A model generated the notes under the pieces. It searched no databases, was not told the DNA's origin, and saw only the letters and a list, made by a program, of their open reading frames with translations. Below, piece by piece: positions 51,843-59,983 of a DNA stretch of 64,000 nt (within the stretch, counting starts at the first letter, position 1; every line of letters begins with the position of its first letter). The translations under genes were made by a program, and so were the position numbers. Source of the DNA: Streptomyces brasiliensis (lineage in GTDB: Bacteria; Actinomycetota; Actinomycetes; Streptomycetales; Streptomycetaceae); contig NZ_BMQA01000021.1 in the NCBI RefSeq assembly GCF_014647875.1, forward strand, positions 58,846 through 122,845, read 5' to 3'.

Positions 51843-54104
51843 GTGACCAACATTCCCGAGACCGGACGGACCCCACGGGTCCAGATCCGGCTCGTCGTGA
51901 TCCAGATCCTCGTCCTCTCCCTGCTCGGGACCCTCGGCGGCCGGCTGTGGTACCTGCAGATCCGGGAGGGCGCCGAGTACCAGAAGGAGGCCTCCGGCAA
52001 CCACGTCCAGCAGGTCGTCGCGCCCGCCGTGCGCGGCTCCATCCTGGACGCGCGCGGTGTGCCGCTGGCCGACAACGAGACCCGCCTGGTGGTCTCCGCC
52101 TCCCGCACCGACCTGCTGAAGCAGCCGGACGACGGCAAGGCGGTCCTGACCAAGCTGGCCGGAGTCCTCGGGATGAGCCCCGAGGAGGTCATGCTGAAGG
52201 TCCGGCTGTGCGACGCCAAGACGCCGCAGCCCTGTTGGAACGGCTCGCCGTACCAGCCGATCCCGATCACCGACGAGGCCACCGCCAAGCAGGCCCTGCA
52301 GATCCGCGAGCGCGCCGAGGACTTCCCCGGCATCACCGCCGAGCCGGAGGCCGTGCGCCGCTACCCCGGCCCCGGCAAGTCCAACACCGCCCAGGTGCTC
52401 GGCTATCTCTCGCCCGTCACCGACGACGAGATCCAGCAGGCCAAGGACAGCGCCTCGCCGTATCTGCGCTCCGACCAGGTCGGCCGCAGCGGGCTGGAGC
52501 GCGAGTACGACAAGGAACTGCGCGGCAAGGCCGGCGTCACCCGCTACGAGGTCGACAACCTCGGCCGCGTCATCGGCACGGCCCAGGCGGACGCCGCCGA
52601 GCCCGGCTCCAACCTGGTCACCAGCATCGACTCACGCGTCCAGCGCATCGCCGAGTTCGAGCTGGACCACGCCATGAAGGTCGCCCGCCAGCAGTTCGAC
52701 AAGGTCACCAACGAGAACTACAAGGCCGACTCCGGCGCCGTCGTCGTGATGGAGGCCAAGACCGGCCGGATCGTCGCCATGGCGTCCGCGCCGACGTACG
52801 ACCCGAACGTCTGGGTCGGCGGCATCTCCGCCAAGGACTACAAGCAGCTCACCGACAAGAACTCCGACTACCCGCTGCTCAACCGGGCCATCCAGGGCCA
52901 GTCCGCGCCGGGTTCGACGTTCAAGGTGGTTTCCACGGCCGCCGCGGTCGAGGCCGGGTACGCATGGGACGGCGGCTACCCCTGCACCAGCTCGTACTCG
53001 GTCGGCAGCCAGGTCTTCAAGAACTTCGAGGGGGAGAGCTTCGGCCCGATCTCGCTCGGCCGGGCGCTGGAGGTCTCCTGCGACACCGTCTTCTACGGCC
53101 TCTCCGACCGCGAGTGGAAGAAGGACGGCGGCATCAACCCCAAGAAGGGCCAGCCCAAGGACTACTTCTACAAGGCCGCCCACCAGTTCGGCCTCGGCAA
53201 GGAGACCGGCATCGACCTGCCCAACGAGGTCACCGGCCGTGTCCCCGACCGCCAGTGGAAGCAGGACTACTGGAAGGCCAACAAGGACTCCTGGTGCAAG
53301 TCCGGTAAGAAGGACGGCAGTTACGTCGAGAAGATCGCGTACGAGAACTGCCTCGAGGGCAACAGGATGCGCGAGGGCGACTCGATCAACTACTCCATCG
53401 GCCAGGGTGACACCCTGCTCACCCCCATCCAGGAGGCCGTGATCTACGGGGCGCTCGCCAACGGCGGCACGATGTACACGCCGTCCATCGGCAAGGCGGT
53501 CATCAGCCCCGACGGCAAGTCGGTCCAGGAGATCAAGCCGAAGAAGAAGGGCCGGCTGCCCGTCAACCAGGCGACGATCAAGGGCATGGACGAGGCGCTC
53601 CAGGGCGTCATCACCCGCGGTACCGCCGCCTGGAAGTTCAGCGGCTGGCCGCAGGACAAGATCACCCTGCACGCCAAGACCGGTACGGCGGAGGTCTACG
53701 GCAAGCAGACCACGTCCTGGCTGGCCACGTACTCCAAGGACTACACGGTCATCATGACCATCGCCCAGGCCGGTACGGGTTCCGGCGCCTCCGGTGAGGC
53801 CGTGCGCAACATCTACAGCGCGATGTACGGCGTCCAGCCGGACGGCTCGATCGACAAGAAGAAGGCGCTGCTGCCCGAGCCGGAGACGAAGCTGCCCAAG
53901 GTCCGCACCGACGGCACGATCAAATCCCCGAAGGTCTCCGACGACCCGGCCAAGGACATCCAGGTCACGCCGTCCGGGTCACCGTCCCCGGACGACGGCT
54001 CGCAGCCCCCGGCGACGACCACCTCCTCGCCGGGCAACGGCAACCGCGACACCCGCAGGCGCGCCCGCAGGAGGCCCCGCCGCAGGAGGGTGATGCCGGC
54101 ATGA
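51843..54104 (+). CDS. mrdA: Penicillin-binding protein 2 (elongasome/sporulation transpeptidase)
   Basis: Encodes 753 residues. An N-terminal membrane helix (QIRLVVIQILVLSLLGTL), a PBP dimerisation domain (DARGVPLADNETRLVVSASR) and a class B transpeptidase are present. The active Ser is Ser358 in APGSTFKVV, SxN corresponds to INYSIGQGD, and KTG is in HAKTGTAEV. It cross-links peptidoglycan together with RodA. The C-terminus ends in an Arg-rich stretch (RRRARRRPRRRR), unusual for a protein whose C-terminus is outside. Its stop overlaps the rodA ATG by 4 bases. The start is the GTG at 51843. Confidence 0.95.
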   Translation: MTNIPETGRTPRVQIRLVVIQILVLSLLGTLGGRLWYLQIREGAEYQKEASGNHVQQVVAPAVRGSILDARGVPLADNETRLVVSASRTDLLKQPDDGKAVLTKLAGVLGMSPEEVMLKVRLCDAKTPQPCWNGSPYQPIPITDEATAKQALQIRERAEDFPGITAEPEAVRRYPGPGKSNTAQVLGYLSPVTDDEIQQAKDSASPYLRSDQVGRSGLEREYDKELRGKAGVTRYEVDNLGRVIGTAQADAAEPGSNLVTSIDSRVQRIAEFELDHAMKVARQQFDKVTNENYKADSGAVVVMEAKTGRIVAMASAPTYDPNVWVGGISAKDYKQLTDKNSDYPLLNRAIQGQSAPGSTFKVVSTAAAVEAGYAWDGGYPCTSSYSVGSQVFKNFEGESFGPISLGRALEVSCDTVFYGLSDREWKKDGGINPKKGQPKDYFYKAAHQFGLGKETGIDLPNEVTGRVPDRQWKQDYWKANKDSWCKSGKKDGSYVEKIAYENCLEGNRMREGDSINYSIGQGDTLLTPIQEAVIYGALANGGTMYTPSIGKAVISPDGKSVQEIKPKKKGRLPVNQATIKGMDEALQGVITRGTAAWKFSGWPQDKITLHAKTGTAEVYGKQTTSWLATYSKDYTVIMTIAQAGTGSGASGEAVRNIYSAMYGVQPDGSIDKKKALLPEPETKLPKVRTDGTIKSPKVSDDPAKDIQVTPSGSPSPDDGSQPPATTTSSPGNGNRDTRRRARRRPRRRRVMPA

Positions 54105-55300
54105 CCGGCGCGAACAGCTTCTCCGTCTCCGGGTACGGCCCCCAGCGCGCCGGCTGGACCCGGCTCTTCGCCCGCGACTCGCTGGCCCGCCGCCTGGACT
54201 GGCCGATGCTGCTGTCGGCCCTCGCCCTGTCGATGATCGGCTCGCTGCTGGTCTACTCCGCGACCCGCAACCGCACCGAGATCAACCAGGGCGACCCGTA
54301 CTACTTCCTGATCCGGCACCTCATGAACACCGGTATCGGGCTCGCCCTGATGGTCGGCACGGTCTGGCTCGGCCATCGCGGCCTGCGCAACGCCGTACCG
54401 ATCCTCTACGGCCTCTCGGTCTTCGGCATCCTGCTGGTGCTGACCCCGCTCGGCTCCACGGTCAACGGCGCGCACTCGTGGATCGTGCTCGGCGGCGGCT
54501 TCTCGCTCCAGCCCTCCGAGTTCGTGAAGATCACGATCATCCTGGGCATGGCGATGCTGCTCGCGGCCCGGGTCGACGCGGGCGACAGGAAGTACCCCGA
54601 CCACCGCACGGTCCTGCAGGCCCTCGGCCTGGCCGCCGTCCCGATACTGATCGTCCTGCTCATGCCCGACCTCGGCTCGGTCATGGTCATGGTCGTCATC
54701 ATCCTGGGCGTCCTGCTCGCCTCCGGCGCGTCCAACCGCTGGGTCTTCGGCCTCATCACGGCGGGCGCGGTCGGCGCGATCGCGGTGTGGCAGCTGCACA
54801 TCCTGGACGAGTACCAGATCAACCGCTTCGCGGCCTTCGCCAACCCGGCGCTCGACCCCGCGGGCGTCGGCTACAACACCAATCAGGCCCGCATCGCGAT
54901 CGGTTCGGGCGGTCTGACGGGCGCGGGCCTGTTCCACGGTTCCCAGACCACCGGCCAGTTCGTCCCCGAGCAGCAGACGGACTTCGTCTTCACGGTCGCG
55001 GGCGAGGAACTCGGCTTCCTGGGCGCGGGCCTGATCATCGTCCTGCTCGGCGTGGTCCTGTGGCGCGCCTGCCGCATCGCCCGCGAGACGACGGAGCTGT
55101 ACGGCACGATCGTCGCCGCCGGAATCGTCGCCTGGTTCGTCTTCCAGGCCTTCGAGAACATCGGCATGACCCTCGGCATCATGCCGGTCACGGGCCTTCC
55201 CCTGCCGTTCGTGTCGTACGGCGGTACGTCGATGTTCGCGGTCTGGGTGGCGGTGGGACTGCTGCAGTCGATCAGGGTGCAGCGGCCGATGTCGGCGTAG
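54101..55300 (+). CDS. rodA: RodA/FtsW-family lipid II polymerase
   Basis: Encodes 399 residues with 10 membrane helices, SEDS family. Hallmarks are HSWIVLGGGFSLQPSEFVKI, NPALDPAGVGYNTNQARIAI and GLPLPFVSYGGTSMF. It polymerises lipid II into glycan strands and partners the PBP2 encoded just upstream (ATGA overlap). In Streptomyces this gene is known as sfr and acts with the Mre proteins in spore-wall synthesis. Confidence 0.95.
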   Translation: MTGANSFSVSGYGPQRAGWTRLFARDSLARRLDWPMLLSALALSMIGSLLVYSATRNRTEINQGDPYYFLIRHLMNTGIGLALMVGTVWLGHRGLRNAVPILYGLSVFGILLVLTPLGSTVNGAHSWIVLGGGFSLQPSEFVKITIILGMAMLLAARVDAGDRKYPDHRTVLQALGLAAVPILIVLLMPDLGSVMVMVVIILGVLLASGASNRWVFGLITAGAVGAIAVWQLHILDEYQINRFAAFANPALDPAGVGYNTNQARIAIGSGGLTGAGLFHGSQTTGQFVPEQQTDFVFTVAGEELGFLGAGLIIVLLGVVLWRACRIARETTELYGTIVAAGIVAWFVFQAFENIGMTLGIMPVTGLPLPFVSYGGTSMFAVWVAVGLLQSIRVQRPMSA

Positions 55301-55316
55301 GGCTTCTACGGGCAGA

Positions 55317-55347
55317 CCGGGCGGCGCTTCTCACGAGCGGCGCCCGG
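55317..55347 (+). terminator. Terminator after rodA
   Basis: CCGGGCGGCGCT (55317-55328) pairs with AGCGGCGCCCGG (55336-55347), with one mismatch in 12, closing the mre operon. Confidence 0.7.
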
Positions 55348-55444
55348 CATCCCGGGCCCCACACGGACCAGCCATCTTTCCCTCTCGTGCAGTTTGCCCG
55401 CCATTCACCTCGGTCTTCCCCTGCCGTCCGGGCCCGTGTGCCAC

Positions 55445-55459
55445 TAGATTCAGTTCATG
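55445..55459 (+). promoter_or_regulatory. Leaderless-type promoter of the CYTH-CHAD gene
   Basis: TAGATT (55445-55450) lies 6 bases before the ATG at 55457, with no ribosome site between. Confidence 0.5.
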
Positions 55460-56977
55460 GCGGATGCGAAACGCGAAATCGAGCGCAAGTACGAATCCGA
55501 CGACAGTGGCCTGCCCGACCTGACCGGCGTCGGCAAGGTGACGACGGTCCTGGACAAGGGCGTCGTGGAGCTGGACGCCACCTACTACGACACCGAGGAC
55601 GAGCGCCTGGCCAGGAGCGCCCTCACCCTGCGCCGGCGCACCGGCGGCTCCGACGCCGGCTGGCACCTGAAGTTCCCCGTGAGCCGCGACGTCCGGGACG
55701 AGATCAGGGCCCCGCTCTCCGACACCCTGCCCCACAGCCTCGCCGCCCTCGTGCGCTCCCGCGTCCGCGACACCGAACTGCGCCCCGTCGTCCGCCTCCG
55801 CTCCGCCCGCGACGTACGCCACCTCGTCGACGCCGACGGCCGGGTGCTCGCCGAGGTCAGCGTGGACGACGTGACGGCCGACCGGCTCTCCGGCCCCGGC
55901 GAGGGCGCCAAGGCCCAGTGGACCGAGATCGAGGTGGAACTCGCCGACGACGTGGACCCGGCCCTCCTCGACAAGGTGGAGAAACGGCTGCGCAAGGCGG
56001 GCGTACGACCGTCGTCGTCCCCCTCGAAGCTGGCCCGGGCCCTGGCCGAAACCACTCCGAAGGCGAAGCAGCCCAAGCGCAAGCAGCCCGGAGAGCCGCC
56101 CGAACCGCAGACCGCCGGCGACCACGTCCTCGCATACGTCCGCGCCCAGCGCGACGCGATCGTCGGACTGGACCCGGCGGTACGCCGCGACGAGTACGAC
56201 TCGGTGCACAGCATGCGCGTCGCGACCCGCCGTATGCGCAGCGCTTTCCGCTCGTACGGCAAGATCCTCGACCGCACCGTCACCGACCCCGTCGGCGAGG
56301 AGCTGAAATGGCTCGCGGCCGAGCTGGGCGTCGACCGCGACCGCGAGGTGCTCACCGACCACATCACCAGCGCCCTCGGCGACCTGCCCCGCACCCTGGT
56401 CTCCGGCCCGGTCCGCACCCGCCTGCGCACCTGGGCGAACGCCCGCCGCGGCGGATCGCGCCGGCGGCTCATCGGCGTACTGGACTCCAAGCGCTATCTG
56501 ACCCTCCTCGACACCCTGGACGCCCTGGTCGCGGACCCGCCCCTGCGCGCGGCGGCCGCCGGCAAGCCGGAAAAGGTGATCGCCAAGGTCGTACGGAAGG
56601 ATTTCGCGCGCCTCTCCGCGCTGGTGGAGCAGGCCATCGACCTGACGCCCGGCCAGGACCGCGACCTCGCCCTCCACGAGGCCCGCAAGAAGGCCAAGCG
56701 GGCCCGGTACGCGGCGGAGGCGGCCACCCCCGCCCTCGGCGACCCGGCCGCCGACCTGACCAAGTCCATGAAGTCCCTGCAGACCCTGCTCGGCGACCAC
56801 CAGGACAGCGTCATGGTGCGCCTGACCCTGCGGGAGCTGGCCGCCGTGGCACACGCGGCAGGGGAGAGCTCGTTCACGTACGGGGTGCTGTACGGACGCG
56901 AGGAGCAGCGCGCGGCGGCGGTGGAGGCCGAGCTGCCGGGTGTCTGGGCGGAGACCGAGGCAGGGGCATCCGTCTGA
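55457..56977 (+). CDS. CYTH-CHAD domain protein
   Basis: Encodes 506 residues. The N-terminal CYTH domain (1-205) opens with ExExK, REIERKYES, and forms a tunnel for triphosphate-containing substrates. The C-terminal CHAD domain (about 225-500) is helical with conserved His and Arg: DSVHSMRVATRRMRSAFRSY and LHEARKKAKRARYAAEA. CHAD binds inorganic polyphosphate. A role in triphosphate or polyphosphate metabolism is likely, but the exact reaction is not settled for this family. It probably has its own leaderless promoter. Confidence 0.93.
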   Translation: MADAKREIERKYESDDSGLPDLTGVGKVTTVLDKGVVELDATYYDTEDERLARSALTLRRRTGGSDAGWHLKFPVSRDVRDEIRAPLSDTLPHSLAALVRSRVRDTELRPVVRLRSARDVRHLVDADGRVLAEVSVDDVTADRLSGPGEGAKAQWTEIEVELADDVDPALLDKVEKRLRKAGVRPSSSPSKLARALAETTPKAKQPKRKQPGEPPEPQTAGDHVLAYVRAQRDAIVGLDPAVRRDEYDSVHSMRVATRRMRSAFRSYGKILDRTVTDPVGEELKWLAAELGVDRDREVLTDHITSALGDLPRTLVSGPVRTRLRTWANARRGGSRRRLIGVLDSKRYLTLLDTLDALVADPPLRAAAAGKPEKVIAKVVRKDFARLSALVEQAIDLTPGQDRDLALHEARKKAKRARYAAEAATPALGDPAADLTKSMKSLQTLLGDHQDSVMVRLTLRELAAVAHAAGESSFTYGVLYGREEQRAAAVEAELPGVWAETEAGASV

Positions 56978-57066
56978 GCGGACGAGGGAGGTCTCCGATC
57001 GTACGAGGACGGTCTCCCGGCGGGTTACGCTAGATGGTCCCCTGTCAGCTCACGAAGGTTCGCGAG

Positions 57067-59037
57067 ATGCCTGCCGAGGCCGCCGAGTCTGTGTTTCCGC
57101 AGCTCGAAGCACTGCTCCCACACGTGCAGAAGCCCATCCAGTACGTCGGCGGAGAGCTCAACTCCACGGTCAAGCCCTGGGAGTCGTGCGACGTCCGCTG
57201 GGCGCTCATGTACCCGGACGCGTACGAGGTCGGCCTGCCCAACCAGGGCGTCATGATCCTCTACGAGGTACTGAACGAACAGGAGGGCACCCTCGCCGAG
57301 CGCACCTACAGCGTGTGGCCGGACCTCGAGGCGCTGATGCGCGAGCACGGCGTCCCGCAGTTCACGGTGGACAGCCACCGTCCGGTGCGCGCCTTCGACG
57401 TGTTCGGGCTCAGCTTCTCGACGGAACTGGGCTACACGAACATGCTGGCGGCGCTGGACCTGGCCGGCATCCCCCTGGAGTCGAAGAACCGTGGGCTGGA
57501 CGACCCGATCGTCCTGGCGGGCGGCCACGCGGCCTTCAACCCGGAACCGATCGCGGACTTCATCGACGCGGCGATCATCGGCGACGGCGAGCAGGCCGTG
57601 CTGGACATGACGAAGATCATCCGTGAGTGGAAGGCGGAGGGCCGCCCGGGCGGCCGCGAGGAGGTCCTCTTCCGCCTGGCCCGCACCGGTGAGGTCTACA
57701 TCCCGGCGTTCTACGACGTCGAGTACCTCCCGGACGGCCGTATCGCCCGCGTGGTCCCCAACAAGTCGGGCGTCCCGTGGCGCGTGTCGAAGCACACGGT
57801 CATGGACCTGGACGAGTGGCCGTACCCCAAGCAGCCCCTGGTCCCCCTGGCCGAGACGGTCCACGAGCGCATGTCGGTGGAGATCTTCCGCGGCTGCACG
57901 CGGGGCTGCCGCTTCTGCCAGGCGGGTATGATCACGCGACCGGTGCGTGAGCGCTCGATCACGGGCATCGGCGAGATGGTGGACAAGGGCCTGAAGGCGA
58001 CGGGCTTCGAGGAGGTGGGCCTCCTGTCCCTGTCCTCGGCGGACCACAGCGAAATCGGGGACATCGCAAAGGGCCTGGCGGACCGCTACGAGGACGACAA
58101 GATCGGCCTCTCCCTCCCGTCCACCCGGGTGGACGCGTTCAACATCGACCTGGCGAACGAGCTGACGAGGAACGGCCGCCGCTCGGGCCTCACCTTCGCC
58201 CCTGAGGGCGGCTCGGAGCGCATCCGCAAGGTCATCAACAAGATGGTCTCGGAGGAAGACCTCATCCGTACGGTGGCAACGGCGTACGGCAACGGCTGGC
58301 GCCAGGTGAAGCTGTACTTCATGTGCGGTCTGCCGACGGAGACCGACGAGGACGTCCTGCAGATCGCCGACATGGCGACGCGGGTGATCCAGAAGGGCCG
58401 CGAGGTCTCGGGCTCGAACGACATCCGCTGCACGGTCTCGATCGGCGGCTTCGTCCCCAAGCCCCACACGCCGTTCCAGTGGGCCCCGCAGCTCTCGGCC
58501 GGGGAGACGGACGCGCGCCTCGAAAAGCTGAGGGACAAGATCCGGGGCGACAAGAAGTACGGCCGCTCGATCGGCTTCCGCTACCACGACGGCAAGCCGG
58601 GCATCGTGGAGGGCCTGCTCTCCCGCGGCGACCGCCGCATCGGCGAGGTCATCCGCGCGGTCTACGAGGACGGCGGCCGCTTCGACGGCTGGCGCGAGCA
58701 TTTCTCGTACGACCGCTGGATGCAGTGCGCCGACAAGGCCCTCGAGCCCTTCGGCGTGGACGTCGACTGGTACACCACCCGCGAGCGCGCCTACGAGGAG
58801 GTCCTCCCCTGGGACCACCTCGACTCGGGCCTGGACAAGGACTGGCTCTGGGAGGACTGGCAGGACGCCCTCGACGAAACAGAGGTCGACGACTGCCGCT
58901 GGACGCCGTGCTTCGACTGCGGGGTGTGCCCGCAGATGGATACTTGGGTACAAGTAGGCCCGACCGGCAAGAAGTTGCTGCCGCTGACGGTCAAGAACGC
59001 AGGTCCGACGCCGGCTTCGAGTGGCCACGCGCACTGA
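57067..59037 (+). CDS. B12-binding radical SAM protein (TIGR03960 family)
   Basis: Encodes 656 residues. An N-terminal B12-binding-like region (WALMYPDAYEVGLPNQGVMI; FDVFGLSFSTELGYTNML) leads to the radical SAM core. The 4Fe-4S site is CTRGCRFCQAG near residue 280. The C-terminus has a CFDCGVCP cluster. TIGR03960 proteins normally pair with a TIGR03936 (DUF2344) partner and lie before the RNase E/G genes, suggesting tRNA or RNA modification; that partner is absent here. I chose the ATG at 57067, with GAAGG 8 bases upstream. A GTG-started ORF follows one base after its stop. Confidence 0.92.
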   Translation: MPAEAAESVFPQLEALLPHVQKPIQYVGGELNSTVKPWESCDVRWALMYPDAYEVGLPNQGVMILYEVLNEQEGTLAERTYSVWPDLEALMREHGVPQFTVDSHRPVRAFDVFGLSFSTELGYTNMLAALDLAGIPLESKNRGLDDPIVLAGGHAAFNPEPIADFIDAAIIGDGEQAVLDMTKIIREWKAEGRPGGREEVLFRLARTGEVYIPAFYDVEYLPDGRIARVVPNKSGVPWRVSKHTVMDLDEWPYPKQPLVPLAETVHERMSVEIFRGCTRGCRFCQAGMITRPVRERSITGIGEMVDKGLKATGFEEVGLLSLSSADHSEIGDIAKGLADRYEDDKIGLSLPSTRVDAFNIDLANELTRNGRRSGLTFAPEGGSERIRKVINKMVSEEDLIRTVATAYGNGWRQVKLYFMCGLPTETDEDVLQIADMATRVIQKGREVSGSNDIRCTVSIGGFVPKPHTPFQWAPQLSAGETDARLEKLRDKIRGDKKYGRSIGFRYHDGKPGIVEGLLSRGDRRIGEVIRAVYEDGGRFDGWREHFSYDRWMQCADKALEPFGVDVDWYTTRERAYEEVLPWDHLDSGLDKDWLWEDWQDALDETEVDDCRWTPCFDCGVCPQMDTWVQVGPTGKKLLPLTVKNAGPTPASSGHAH

Positions 59038-59038
59038 C

Positions 59039-59230
59039 GTGAGTGAGGCACTCGATCGGGTGATTGAGGCGCTGGCGGGGGCGAGCAAAGAGGAGGTGGT
59101 CGCTGCGTTGGCTGCGGCCGGTGCTTCGAGCTCTCGCCCGTCGGCGGCCGCGGCCCCTGTGCTCTCTCGGACGCCGCTGCCAAGCCCTAGGCGAGCTCCA
59201 CACATCGTCTCCGAGGTGGAGTGGGTCTGA
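59039..59230 (+). CDS. Small helical protein of unknown function at the island boundary
   Basis: Encodes 63 residues, starting one base after the radical-SAM stop in TGACGTG. The first 28 residues (SEALDRVIEALAGASKEEVV, then AALAAAG) are two predicted amphipathic helices, and the rest is Ser/Pro/Arg-rich. It is not a fragment of any family I recognise. A start at 59021 is also open. The next feature is a strong terminator. It could be a new coupled gene or simply an open read-through. Confidence 0.4.
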   Translation: MSEALDRVIEALAGASKEEVVAALAAAGASSSRPSAAAAPVLSRTPLPSPRRAPHIVSEVEWV

Positions 59231-59268
59231 GGTTCATTCCACGCCTGTGCGCGACTACGTGGCCCCGT

Positions 59269-59297
59269 GAGCCCCTTCCCTGATTGGGAGGGGGCTC
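59269..59297 (+). terminator. Terminator closing the radical-SAM transcription unit
   Basis: GAGCCCCTTCCC (59269-59280) pairs with GGGAGGGGGCTC (59286-59297), allowing one G-T pair, with loop TGATT. It insulates the core genome operon from the island to the right. Confidence 0.85.
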
Positions 59298-59348
59298 GTT
59301 GGCGTTCGGTGACCCGTGAGTTCGCGGGTTGGCGCTGCGGAGTGCTCA

Positions 59349-59377
59349 ACGTAGCTGAGTTGCAACTTGCTCTACGT
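59349..59377 (+). promoter_or_regulatory. Nested dyad, candidate operator of the island operon
   Basis: Outer arms ACGTAG (59349-59354) and CTACGT (59372-59377) surround the perfect 10-base palindrome AGTTGCAACT (59358-59367), nearly concentric. It lies about 50 bases before the first small ORF of the island. I see no adjacent repressor gene. Confidence 0.55.
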
Positions 59378-59424
59378 CGTCACGTCCGGGGAGCTTGTCC
59401 TGCGCCACTCGCCGTACGTGATCG

Positions 59425-59580
59425 ATGCGCAGCCTTCTCAAGCTGATACTGGCTGCACTGACTCTGCCCACCGCGGCGACAGGAGTGGTTGACTTTGTAC
59501 CGCACGAGTGGGGACCAGCACACGAGCACGAGTCGGGCTGGTCCGCAGGGCTGACGCTGAGGGGAATCGACAGCCGATGA
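59425..59580 (+). CDS. Small hydrophobic or secreted peptide upstream of the two-TM protein
   Basis: Encodes 51 residues: a hydrophobic N-terminus (LLKLILAALTLPTAATGVVD) that could be a signal or membrane helix, then FVPHEWGPAHEHESGW and a short tail. Its stop overlaps the next gene's ATG in ATGA, the usual sign of translational coupling. There is no clear ribosome site before its own ATG. It could be a third component of the NLR locus or only a coupling leader. Not recognised. Confidence 0.4.
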   Translation: MRSLLKLILAALTLPTAATGVVDFVPHEWGPAHEHESGWSAGLTLRGIDSR

Positions 59581-59927
59581 GCGGAAGACAACGTTGGGTA
59601 CTGGTGTCAACAGGTCTCGTCCTGGCGGTACTCGCTGGAGCACTGACGCTCCTGAGCTGGGATCGTGCGAATCAAGTGGCTGGCGTGATCTCCGCGCTAG
59701 TGGGTGTGGCTGGTTTGGGAACGAGCGTGTGGGCGGCTATGGCGGGTTCCGGTACTAAATCTGCCGTAATTAGCGACACAGGAGCGGCCACATCGACAGG
59801 CGGAATGGCTAACACTGGATTCATTGCCACTTCAACCACTGAAACACCTCATTCACTAACTGTTAGAAACACCGGTAATGCGGAGTCGGAAAGTGGAGAC
59901 GCCAACACCGGCTTTCAAGGAAATTGA
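59577..59927 (+). CDS. Two-TM protein with C-terminal NTG-type repeats; putative amyloid-signalling membrane effector
   Basis: Encodes 116 residues. Two hydrophobic helices (about 8-27 WVLVSTGLVLAVLAGALTLL, and about 33-54 ending GLGTSVWAAMA) form a hairpin in the membrane. The tail holds two aligned 18-residue repeats: ISDTGAATSTGGMANTGF (65-82) and VRNTGNAESESGDANTGF (96-113), 10 of 18 identical. The NTPase gene 56 bases downstream begins with a diverged copy. Paired short motifs on an effector and on an NLR-like NTPase are the known layout of bacterial amyloid signalling. Membrane damage on activation is inference. ATG at 59577 with GAGGGGAA about 11 bases upstream; GC is well below neighbouring core genes. 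Confidence 0.7.
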   Translation: MSGRQRWVLVSTGLVLAVLAGALTLLSWDRANQVAGVISALVGVAGLGTSVWAAMAGSGTKSAVISDTGAATSTGGMANTGFIATSTTETPHSLTVRNTGNAESESGDANTGFQGN

Positions 59928-59983
59928 AAGTCCCTTGCGCTGGTGACCACTACCCGAAGACAGACAGAGGAGGTGAGTGATCG

